Source of the DNA: Spisula solida
Lineage: Eukaryota > Mollusca > Bivalvia > Venerida > Mactridae
DNA length: 64,000 nt
Assembly: GCA_947247005.1 (NCBI GenBank)
Contig: OX365944.1
Location: 7,266,501-7,330,500, forward strand
Direction of reading: 5' to 3'
Numbering within the stretch: the first letter of the stretch is position 1; each line of letters opens with the position of its first letter. Both the position numbers and the translations under genes were made by a program. The notes below the pieces were generated by a model that worked only from the letters and a program-made list of their open reading frames with translations, was not told the origin of the DNA and made no database searches. Positions 1 through 12,900 of this stretch are shown piece by piece.

Positions 1-912
1 TTCGGCATATTAAGTAATTCATTGGCACTCCATGAACTAAACCATAGCAAATGAATAATGTGAGAAATATGTAATCTATATATATAAGTGCTGCTAATTA
101 GTCCTCGTTAATTTGTTTGTTCACCTGTGTGTGTTATCATCATCAGTAGCTGATGGTGAGGCTTTATACCGTCTGTCCGTGATTGTCTGACAGCATCCAC
201 CATATGCGTCGTGCACATTAAACATTGATGTTTTGAACTCTATAGCATGACTGTGTAGTTGTGCATGAATAAACTATGGTTTGCATGTGACCTGAGTTAC
301 TGTGGAGCTATTGCCCTTGAATTATAAAAAATGGATATTTTGAATTAAATTTTGTGTTTTGCATTGCATTACTGTACTGTTATCAAGATATGGCATGGAT
401 ATTCATGGAAAGTGTCAATGTGCAACTTGGTTTCATTTCTATATTTGTCATGTTTTGTTCAAACCTATAGCTCTTGGTCGTGGCTTATTGGCTTGTGAGA
501 GCACCTGTGTCCCATAGATACATTTCTTGTTTTACAAAACTTAATAGAATATTATTTTGAAGACAGCTTAACTTCAATATCAATGGGTATGAAGGTACCA
601 TGAATTATCTGAATCCACCAAAACTCACATCTAGTATTCAGGTGAGCAATTAAGGGCCAATTTTGGCCCCCTTGCTCTTCTGAGTCAGTTTCATTGCATA
701 AATGTTATGGTATATTGCTTCACTTCTGTTGACGCCTCCATCATCTGACCTTTATACAAATGTACCTGAATTATATGTAAATTTACCAACAAGACCAACA
801 AGTTAATTTGTATGTGAAAACATGAAGGATGCGTTTTTCTGCATTAAATGCTGACTTTAATGTTACATGGTATGTTTTTGTGAGTCATATTGGTATATAC
901 TGTATCTTACAG
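1..912. other. intron or upstream sequence of the MPRIP-like gene
   Basis: AT-rich non-coding sequence. Apart from the weak candidate exon at 567-641 I see no gene, RNA or promoter signal. The first certain exon begins inside the PH domain, so earlier exons must lie before the window. Confidence 0.6.
567..641 (+). CDS. candidate upstream exon (weak)
   Basis: A 75-base segment lies between ACAG and GTGAGC. It is open in phase 0 at both ends and would join in frame to the exon at 913 (25 codons). The pyrimidine tract before the acceptor is poor and I recognise no conserved residues, so it may be chance or an alternative exon. Confidence 0.2.
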
Positions 913-966
913 GACTTGATGTACATGAAGAAAGGCTGGCTCATCAAGATGGGATCCTCAGAAAAG
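913..966 (+). CDS. MPRIP: MPRIP-like exon: PH domain strand 1
   Basis: Eighteen codons, phase 0 at both ends, acceptor TTACAG and donor GTATG. It encodes DLMYMKKGWLIKMGSSEK, the typical PH opening (KKGWL.K) that precedes the W-K-x-x-W/F strand supplied by the next exon. Confidence 0.85.
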
Positions 967-3900
967 GTATGTTTGTAAAATCTTAAAATTTCTGTAAAGT
1001 TCTAAGAATTTCAAAGTAATATGTTCTATGTTAAATACATTCTATATTGAAGCTCTACATTGAGTTTTCGTACAAAACCTGGCTGCAGTATGTGCAAGCA
1101 TTGAAAGACAGTTACGTACTGGCACTGAATGGTGTACAGGCACTAAAAGTGACCATGATTTCTGTTCAGCTTAGAAATTTCAGCTCAGTCTTAAGATTCT
1201 TAACATGTTCATCGAAAATTTCAATTCATCAAAACTTCATGTCAGCATCATGATATTTGAGGGAGTTGATTCTGAGGCAAGTTAAAACACTTCTAGATCA
1301 GTGGGTATTTAACTTTGTGGATTTTGATAAAAATGTATTTTCATGGTTTAGTAAATTTGTGGGTTACAAAACATGGAAGGGTAAATCCATGTTCTGTAAT
1401 TAAGAGGTCAATTAATCGTGGGGATTAGATTTCGTGGTCAAGTTTAATTACGAAATCAAAATTCATCTCCTTCGAAAAAAATGATGATTTTACAGTATTA
1501 TAGTGATACAGTTATATAATATATCATTACAGATCTTACTTAGTCTCGATAATTTCCTTAATGTTGATGATATTCTCATGGTTTGTATAGTTATATTTTA
1601 CCCGATAATGTTATATAATACACAGTACAGTTATCTATGTCCCTATATACTCACAGGTATACCAGTATGAGGGATTGAGGTACCAGACTTAAGCCTTTCC
1701 TAGCACTAAATATAATTCTAGCTTTGAAAATTATTTTATCCAGGGCCCAAAATGAAATAGGGTTAAAATAGTCCCCCCCCCTCAAACTATCTATCCGCCG
1801 AAATCGTCTCTACCCAGATTTTTTTTCTTGCGAAATTGTCTTTTCAAAATATTTTATATAAATACTTCCATAAAAAGATATTTTCCTGCCTACCTACCCA
1901 ACCCTATATGACTTGGGTCAGGGGAGGGAAAACCAACAATATTTTAATTCAGGCCCAAAAGATGTACTCTTATCTAGGAAATTCTGTACTTTATTATGAC
2001 CTGAAAGGTTGAATCTGTTCTATTAATAATTTGACTGATAGTTACATAAATTATGTCTTAATTTGACATTAAATGCATTATATGTCAGTATTTAAACTTT
2101 CTAGATTTTGTAAATTGTGCCCCATTCTCTACTCTCCTGATGTATTCATCCTGCTTAATTAATTAATGTGCAGCTTTGCAGATACAATATACTCAGATTT
2201 TGTTCATATAGATAGTCAGGGATTCCACTAGCTTCAGAATCTGAAGGGTCATTTTGATACTTTTAACTAAATTTTACCTTTTATAGGCAAAATACTCTAT
2301 GACTTAAAGAGAAAATGACCCTTCAAACCAAAATCTTGAGGGTCAAATGTGGCTTTTTGGAAATTTCAAGGGGCAAAACCCCTATTCCTGACTCAAATGG
2401 AACCCCTGATAGTGCACAAAAGTCATGCAACACTACATTGTTATCCTATCCTCATTGTATATACCTGTAGGAATTGCATATTCTAGTATATTTGATAGAT
2501 AAAAAATGTGACGAACATTCAATACTAGATATAATGTATAAAAGTCCAGGGTTCTACAAGTCTGAAATAAGTGGGATTTATTTTCAGGATTGAGCATCAT
2601 AAATGCCTGAGTAAGAACCCCTGAACAGTTAATTCTAAGTAAGAATATATCAATTTCCGCGAGCAATTCATGCAATATCGGTCCTTTTGATTTGTGTTGG
2701 AATTACAGCTCGAGCGTTTTCGTGATACTTCAAGGGGGGGGGGGTTTAAGTATAGACAAGATATCAGCTGTTAAATTATACAAATAGAAGGTCGAGAGTC
2801 GAGTCAAATTCTCCATACTATATATATATTAATATATGATACTTGCAGGATTGGAAGAAACACTGGTTCGTACTGACAGGAAATTCTCTCAGGTATTATA
2901 AGGATGCTAAAGCAGAAGAAACCAACAATCTGGATGGTAGAATCGATCTGTCTAGTTGTTACGAGATTTCAGAAGTACAAATACAGAGAAACTATGGCTT
3001 CAAGATCAAAGTAAGGCTTCATATGTCACCATGTACTAGGTTATATAATGTCTCATTCATAGAAACTTACATAAACTTACTCTGTCTTATCCTTATACCC
3101 CCCCATATTGGATGAGGGACTTTGTTGCTTTACACATGTCTGTTGGCTGGTCTGTCTGTGGTTTTGTCAGTAGAAGAGGTTACCGATCAATAATTCGAGA
3201 ATGGATGGGTCTAGGATCTTCTTAGGGAGATTGATGACCCCTATTGATTGTGAGGTCAGTAGGTTGAAGGGCCAGGTTACCATGACACACTATTTGTCTA
3301 CCATGGGGCATACATGTTTTAAAAACCTCTCTTATATGGTAAAGAATCAAATCACACGGCATCATTGAATTTTCCTACTGTTCTGTAAGTTATCACTAAT
3401 TGCTTAGAAAAACTGACAAAGTTGATGTTGCTTGAGGTAAATAACAATCGGGACTGTTATTATTTTGATCCTTGGTTAAGGTTCCAATGTATTTGCTTCC
3501 CAATATGCTTATTTAATACCTTCATCAACAGTAGGCTGTTCACAGACAAAACAAGTTGAATCTTCTTTAATAATACAGTTAACAAAATGTATTTGTCTAT
3601 GAACTGATATAGCGGTAGTTAGGACCTATGAAAATCGCACTTCAATATTTGAACTTAATTTATTCATATATTCATGACACTAAATACTTACATTATTATC
3701 AGTAGTTGATTATTTAGTTGTAAATTACAGAGTTTTCAGGATTATTCTAAAATTTACAACATTGTCTATTTATTATGCATTTAATACAATGGGGTTGATC
3801 TGCTTTGTGTATTTAGGGTCAGTTACATCCAATTTTGTTGAAAGGGTATATTTAGTTTCAAAGCGCTGAAATGTCAGAAATAAGAAATTATTGTAACACG

Positions 3901-6900
3901 TCAAAACCCTCCAGAGTCATGTGACTGTGTAATAAGGCATTAAATTGATGCTATGCCCTCTGTTTACTAATTCTGAATCTGAAGTAAAATTTCAATAGCC
4001 GTGCTGCATTTATAATTTATTAACCCTTATAATATTGGGTAAAATGACAATAAAAAATGCTTTTTGTCTCACAGCGTCCACCAAAAATCAGTATGTATGT
4101 ATACAGTTGTAAAATGAAGCTTGGTTAAATTATTCAATATCTGTTTACCAGAAATCAGAAATATACTAGTTTCTGAAACTACAGTTACTATATTTACTAA
4201 AAAGCGATAGAAGTAAAGATGAAGATGTTCTGAATTATAATGACCATGTGATCCAATGGGCTGAATTTTTCCTTCTTTTTATGACAAAGTTACCTTTTAA
4301 GGTGGACGAAGAAATTTTGCACCAATCAATGTATGGTCTTTTCACTTAGAAAAACAAAAATATTTGTTGTCTTCAAAAATATTTTGGCTTCAGGCCGTCC
4401 TTAAAAAGTGTAACAAACTGTTCTGCAATTTGTGTTATTACAGAAATAACCCCTGTATACTTATTTTTGGTAGGAAGTGTATAATGATGAAATGTTTTTT
4501 GTTGGTGAATCATCATACTCCTTATGGTGCATGTACTCACAGCATTACAACACCATCTCTATGTTAGGCCAGAGTTTATAGATCTTTCGTTACTCAGACC
4601 CTCCTGACCAATTTATTGTGATTTTCCAAAAAAATAAAAAAATTGAAAAACCAAAATTGCGTATGATGTTTTGATGGTAATAAGCTGGTATTAAAAATGC
4701 TTCAGTGCAGTATACTTGTCTGTTGGCTGTTTTCTTGAAAACTTAAACACTGTTGTTGATCGCTTTAAATCGGACCAGCATTGACTAGTCCACCACCAAC
4801 AGCATAATAGCTATATTTTGGGAGTTTAAAAAAAACATTCCCTCCTGTGGACATTTCATTCCCCAAAGTCTGAGTAACAAATATTTAAAAAATCTGACCT
4901 TACCTGTTAACAGAGCAACATATCATGCATGTACGTGTCACCTTCAATGTGCAGCAACATATTCATATCAACATATTCATCATTAATATTTTCTGTTGTT
5001 TTATTTCATTTATACATTCCCACCAAACTATGCATCACTCACTGTAATTGCAGACTAGAAATGGCGAGTATATTCTCTCTGCTATGACCTCTGGTATCCG
5101 TAGCAACTGGATGAAGGCAATACGTCTATGTATGGACCTGCAGAATAGCAACAAAAATAAGGAATCCAAACCATCTCAAGATTCGACAAGTTCGGTGACA
5201 CGTACCAACGATGACATGGATATTGATTCATCATCGTCATCATCGTCACGGGCGAGTGACAATACTAGAGGGGCGGATAAAAAGAAGTTTTCAGGAAACA
5301 AAAGAAGACATTATTCGGATGTCAATCCAGGCAACATAAGTAAAATGTTTTCTATAAAGGGGTTGACTTTAGATTCCTCTAAGTCACTGTCACAATCAGT
5401 TTCGAGTCATTCATCAGGCTCATCATTATCATCATCATCTAAGGAACCGTCGGTCGAGAAGGAAGTGAAAGCCGAGAGTTCTCTCCCCTCTCATATGGAT
5501 TTAGCAACGGGGTCAAAACACAGTAAATATGATCAGTACTCATGGTCGGGGGAGGCGGAGTCTAATATTCCATTGCGACGGTTTGTAGAAGGAAGTGATA
5601 GTCAAACGACGAATAGTGCCTCTTCTACTGATCAAGCAAGCAAGGCAAAAGCTGAGGAAGAGGAAAGAAAGAGACGTGCCAAATCTCCGAGCGCTAAAAT
5701 TAAAGAGCGCTCTAGAGCTAAGTCACCTAAACTCCATTCTCCCCCGCCGGATGAAAATGACGGTAAATTCTCGTACAGATCACCGCCTGCACATGATACG
5801 GAGAAGATGTCGGTCAGTTCCGATGATATAGATTATATGGAATCTATAGGCATAGATGTATGTATTTTAACCTTTTCTGTTTGAATGATATTTACTGTAG
5901 TTTGTTTCTTTGAGTTAAGCTTGCATATGGAAGCACTCACTAAGCATGCTACTAGACTGAGGCATGATACTAGATCTAGATCTACTGATTGTAAATCAAT
6001 GATTCACCCTATTCATCTATAATCAATAAATTACCTCATTTTTAGACAGTTTACAAAATTAAAGAATGAAAAGATAAATTTGGTATAACGGTAGGCAACG
6101 TTACTTTCAGTTAAGGTTAACTCTTGCAAACAATGCCAAGTGCATACTCGATTTTGAAATTTTATGCACAATAAGTGGATTATGGAAACTCAACTGGCTT
6201 GCAGCTTCTCCAAAAATAATTAAGATTTAATTACATAAAATTGTCTAATAAATATCATGTAGTTTTTGTTTGTGCATTACTAGCTGACAACATAGGAATT
6301 TTGGTTGATTTGATAAATTCACTACACCTTACAACTTGAATGATAAGTTTAATACCGGATAATAAGTTAAATACCATTGTGGTTTTTATGATGGCGATGA
6401 TCTAATGAGTTGTTTATTTGAGTAATCTCGTCAAAATAAACAAAAATGAAACTGTATAATCTATAAACATGTTTTGTTCATGTTTTTGGCAATGATGGAT
6501 GTCCAGCTTGCTTTGTCCAAAACTTATCAGTCAATATATTTTTTAAATGACGACATGTCAGTTCTCCTCTTAAACCTTTACCAGTAAGCGGATACCGAAA
6601 CTTTATAGGAATGTTCCTTGGGTGGTCCTCTTTCTATGTTGTAAACATGGTTATAGTCCATTAGATAATCAGGTCACATGTATGTACTAAAATATACTAA
6701 AAAGTGAAAATATTCTTGTCCAAATTTCATGATGTCTGCGACTTGTTCCAATCTGTTCCAATTCATATATGTGGTTATTGCCTCCTATATATTCACATGT
6801 TTCATTTGGTCCACATTGCTTTTGTTACTTGTACTTGTAATATGATTAAAATTAATTTGGTGACTGGATTATGGATTTACTTACCTGCATCCTGATTTGT

Positions 6901-9900
6901 GGAAATTTTGTAATCTAATCCCTGATTGGTGGAATTTATATACTTACCAAATTGGTGGATTACACTAATTAGTGGAATTGGTGGATTATACTAATTGATA
7001 AGTGATTTTTTTCCTTCGGACCCTTTCCCAATTGCAAATAGGCTATAATTTCCCCAAATTTGAATGGAGAAATTCCCAATAAACAATTTAAAAAAATAAT
7101 TTTCAAAATCTGACATAAAATAATAAAGTTATGAACATTTTTGACAAGAGGTCAAGCATAAAAGTTCCAAGAAACCAGTAAACATTAACATGTCATTCGC
7201 ATGTAATCTCTTTTTCTGTTTTATGTGGCCTTTTTGCTTCATTGAATTTCCCAATTTCAAGTTGTCACGACGCGAAAATTCCCAATCTGAACGGACCCAG
7301 ACCCTTTCCCAAAGAGGAAAAAAAATCACTGCTGATAAGCAATTGTTTATGACAAACAAGGACTTACTTTCTGTTGCAGGACAATTTGGATGCAGACGAC
7401 AATCTTCCATCAGGTGTATCGTCTGCTGGAAAGGATATCATGGTTGACCTTCTTGAAAATGAGGTGAGTTAGTTAAATTTTGATTAATTTATCAAAAAAA
7501 TATTAATGTTTATCAAGCATTTGATACTAAAAAGATAACCTCTAATGATGGATCCAATATTATATAGCTTGAACATCACATTAACTGATTTAGTTCTATG
7601 AATGTACATTTAGCTAATGTATCTTTTTTATGATGACATATGTGCTAATGTGGCTTTGTTCCATGAAGGCCCAATTTGCCAAACAATCATGTATAACCCC
7701 TCGAGAGCGGCACAAATGACTGTAGAGCAACAACCTCTCTATAACAACACCTTCAAAATTTCCCTAAGCTGATCTATAAATTTCACCTCTGTAGAGCAGC
7801 AACCTCTGTATAATGACCAATATTTGCTGCTCCCAAAGGGTCAGTTGCACTACAGAGGTTATACTGTATATTATTCTGTGCTCACTGAATCAGAGTACTG
7901 TTATAACTGATGCTGACCTTGATATTCACATAACCTGACAAAGTACGGTATAAGGGAGGCTACTTAGTGTACTAATGGTGTAGAGACTACATGTTTATTG
8001 TTGCTAAATACATGTAGTATATTACTTGGTGATAAAGCCCATGTTATATGTGAGGCATTGTGCCTTGTAATTGTGGTATGGCTATTTTAATGTTTGCTAT
8101 GCTGGGCTGGTTAAGTTGATTGCTGCCTTCCCTGTCTGATTTTCTATTATCTGTTTGATGATCAAGTCCATCTAGATGGTATGTGGGAGCACTTGTCACA
8201 AAACTGTCTGTGTTCTTCTTCTTTTCTGAGTTCCATCTTTCTTGGTCGTTCATGTCTTCAGTTTGAATGTGGTGATGATAGGCATCGTGTTCTGTAGGTT
8301 GCTGTACCTCAGTGTTCAAATACTGGTGTGGGCAGGTTATCATGTAACTTATGTCCTTCTATCACATTCCTATGGTCATGTCCTCCACTTATGAAAAAGT
8401 AAAATAATAAACGATATATCAAGTATTGTTAGTTCCTTTCGAAGGAGCAAGTCAGTACTGGTTGGGTATTTTATTCCAAGAAAACTGGTTTAATCAAGTG
8501 ACAGCCTGTGTTTGACAAAAAAATTGTCGATAAAAACTGCCCTAAATATGATGAAAAATTTACTTGGCGACGTTTAAGTAACATGTAGCCACAAATCATT
8601 TTTAATGCAGGAACATTTTGAGGACAGTAATTTCATTCATAACTTTACACTAAACTTTATTACAACTGTTTATGATATCTTTAAGATCATTTTACTTACT
8701 GAAATTTGCTTCCTTACTTAAATACTGTGACACAGTTGTGTTTGATGTGTCATACTGGGATCTCATAAAACTGGTGGTATAAAATATTTTATGTCACATT
8801 TTTTGTCTCGAGATGTTTGCAAAATTGTTCTGACTTTAACACAAAAGATGTATGTGTCGTTAGTAGTGTTCCTGTGATGTTATAAGTGGAAATTCATATA
8901 AGTATATGTGTCACCATCTTGGTAATATTTCAAGGATTTTATTCATTTTAATAACTATGTACAGTTCAACCTGTCAGAGACCACCCATAGAAACAGCAAA
9001 AAGTAGTCTTAATTGTCATTGAAAATAGTCACTTTGGAGATAAAATTATTGGTCTTTGAAGACACTGGTTTAAAATAGTGGTCTTATCATTGTTTACCTG
9101 TGGTCTTCAACACGGGTTTGTTTTAGCGGTCTTTGTTCACAGGGGGGCTTTAAGCCTTGAACACAGTTTTGACTGGAGTTGGAAAAACATATCTTATGTA
9201 TAAACAAGAACTTTTTTGTGTTATTCTATCTTTATGTGACTTAATTTTGGCTTTCACTGTTCTATGTAATCTTATATTGTTATGAATGTCCAAATGTAAA
9301 GTATCTTTCCCATTTATGTTAAAATCTGACAAGCTTGTGTCAAGATTCAGAAACAGAAGATACTGGGTGTATGTTTCATTTGAAAGCTCTCAATGGTAAA
9401 ATAATACACTTACTCATTTCAAACGACCAAATTTTGAAAAATTGAATTTTGATAAATTTTAACCTGCTAGAGAGAGGGGGGATGGTTATCGTACAGCTCA
9501 GTGACCAGTTAATATCACTGATGTATAGATGGACAGTGGACTACAGTGTGGTCTTAACCTGGTCTCAGTGTCAGGTAAACTGATCACCAAATTGTATGTA
9601 AATGAAACACTGTTCTTTTGAATGAAATCTAAACAAATGAAACAGAGAGATGAAGTGTTTGGATTTTGTGTGTCAGTGAATATATTGTATTATAATACAT
9701 GAGAGAATACTGCTGTACTATAACACCTGTGGCGATCTTGATTGTAATAAACAATCTAATGTTTTCATAACTAAGTTAACTAAAAAATTGTAAAAATACA
9801 CTTGTAAAGTATCTGGAGGAAGTTATAGTATGTCAAGTTTGAAATGTAACTCAGATATAAGATACTGAAATAGTTTTCAGTTAAAAGGTGCGACTTCACA

Positions 9901-12900
9901 TAGAGAACAGTTTGTTCTAGTTTCGAGTGTTTTTGTGGTTGCTGATATTGCTATGTGGTCGTTATACTACGGTAGATATTATTTGTGTAGTTTTCTGTTA
10001 TAAGATATCATTTGTGTGTATTTTCTGTGGATTTTAAAACAAAACATTATCGGTAGTAGCGTGAAACTAATCAAAGTACCATTATTTATTGCCGTGGATT
10101 TATAAAGATGAATGGAGGATTATGTGAAAATGTTGTTATTGTAAGGTGGTTTGGATGGGAATAAATTTTTTCTATCCTGTTGCTTTAAAGATTATTGATA
10201 GGCTGAATTTTGTCTCGTACTATGGGTAATTTATATGTCAAGGTTTCAGGGGTTCCCTTTGACCCTTGAAATGAACCTTTGACGCCTGGAAACTCAAAAA
10301 AACCCAAACATTTTGTCTCTCAGGATTTTGACCGAAGGGCTGTATTTTCTTTAAATTACTCGTATATTTGTTATAAAATGATATAATCCAGTATAAAATT
10401 ATAACAATGACCCTAGAGATTCAGTCCCTAGTTGAACTCCTGATATTGTACGGGGGCGGGGTTTCGCTCAAAAGTATCATCTAATCAGTTTTAAAGTTAC
10501 ATAGACCTATGAATAATGGCGTGTCATTTAGGAGTTAATAATTAATTATCCATTAGGATTACACAAAATGTCACACAGCGGTACTGTAATCACCTTTTAT
10601 TGTACTGCACAGTTTTTGTCTGGTGTATATGTGAACGGCATGTATTATAATTGTTGATAAATTGATACGGGTTTATTGATAATGTTGTTTGGATTCGTTA
10701 TCTCAGTAAATATTTTGGGATTTGTAAAACTTAAAATTTCTGATTTTTTTGTGTTTGTGTGTGGAGGGCTTAGCTGTATATTGTGTGTGTTATAATGGAA
10801 TTATTCAATGGTTATTTCTAGGTTGAAGCCCTCAAGGAAAGGTTGGAACATACTCAACAAGAACTCGTCAAGTCACATGACTCAAATCGTGACCTTAAAA
10901 CAAAGTTACAGACTGTTGTGCGAGAAAAAGATCCAAGTCAGGTGAGATATGTTATAAATAATGTTACATGTAACATACTTATTGTAGATGTTTGTTGTTA
11001 TGGTAACATGTCTTGTGATGAGAAGTTTTGTCATTCTGTAGTTGATGGGTCATTTACATTGATAGAGCACGCTGTATAAATGCTATCAGCTTTATAAATT
11101 ATGCTAGATGCTATTGTAGACATTCCAGACCAGGAATACATAATCTGATTAACATGATTTGGATTACTGTTCCTGATAACGGACCACTAACATCCTTAGG
11201 TTTCTGTCAGGTGTTTTTTTTTCAAAATCTATAAATTTATAAGCTGGTCAAAATTAAATGAAAGTTAAACAGTACTTCATACTTGATACAGAATGTGTGT
11301 AATCACCATTGCCTGTCAGGTGTCTTTTCCTTAATCTACAAATTTCGAAACTGCTTAAAAATGAAATAAAAACTCACTACCATACTTGATGCCTGTGTTG
11401 GTATTAATCATGGTTTTGTTTTAAAATGCATGTCTGAAAACTGATATTTACTAGGCACATTATAACATCTGGCTTCTGTTTTAAAATGCAGCATTGTCCG
11501 TATGAACTTATCTCTTGAAAACAGATGGAAAAATAAATTTTGATAGGTTCAAGTTGATAGCATTCCTTGTCAGTTGATTCTCCAGGCAACCATTTATTGT
11601 AGAACAATGTGTATGTGTTTAACATATAATCTACTGAGGTGGATGATTCATTTAAATAAATGCTACATGAAGAATCTTCTTGTGAAATAAGTGAATAAAA
11701 TAACTCCTAAGCTGTTCAGTGTATCTGTTGCTTGTTTACCAGTATAAGAAACTATGCAGTTTTTTTTATCACAGCTTATATAATTACAGTAGGTGCATTC
11801 TTTCGCTCTTAATTGATTAGAAATTCCGGTTAATTGCCTGTAACAAACACATTGTTCAACTTCTCTTTACTTACTTGCATTTTTACTGCATTTTTAGCGT
11901 AGTTTATCACATTAAATCTTGCTTGTGGCTTATATACTGCACATTCTGTCATTTGGATTTTGTTACACCTAGTTGACATTGGCTACATAATTATGTTATT
12001 ACACGCTGTACTGTCTAGTACTATTTCAGTGTCGTGATAGTACTGTTATAGTGCTGTTACAATTCTAGTGCTGTTACAATACTAGTGCTGTTACAATACT
12101 AGTGCTGTTACAATACTAGTCCTGTTATAGTGCTGTTACAATACTAGTCCTGTTACAATACTAGTCCTGTTACAATACTGGTCCTGTTACAATACTAGTC
12201 CTGTTACAATACTAGCGCTGTTACAATACGAGTACTGTTGTAGTGCTGTTACAATACGAGTCCTGTTGTAGTGCTTTTACAATACTATTCCTGTTATAGT
12301 GATGTTACAATACTAGTCCTGTTACAATACTAGTCCTGTTACAATACGAGTACTGTTGTAGTGCTGTTAGAATACTAGTGCTGTTATAGTGCTGTTACAA
12401 TACTAGCGCTGTTATAGTGCTGTTACAATACTAGTCCTGTTATAGTGCTGTTACAATACTAGTCCTGTTATAGTGCTGTTACAATACTAGCGCTGTTACA
12501 ATACTAGTGCTGTTACAATACTAGTGCTGTTATAGTGCTGTTACAATACTAGTGCTGTTACAATACTAGCGCTGTTACAATACTAGTGCTGTTACAATAC
12601 TAGTGCTGTTATAGTGCTGTTACAATACTAGTGCTGTTATAGTGCTGTTACAATACTAGTGCTGTTATAGTGCTGTTACAATACTAGTGCTGTTACAATA
12701 CTAGCGCTGTTACAATACTAGTGCTGTTATAGTGCTGTTACAATACTAGTGCTGTTATAGTGCTGTTACAATACTAGTGCTGTTATAGTGCTGTCTCATA
12801 CTGTTATTGTACTGTAGGTTGTATTGTACATTCCTGAATCATTATTCATTGTTATAAATTACAACACATCTACGTATAGAGTCAAGGGTTATCATACACA

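Noticed and set aside
12041..12795. Possible CRISPR-like array
   Set aside because: Units are contiguous with no unique spacers, and the window is an animal genome.
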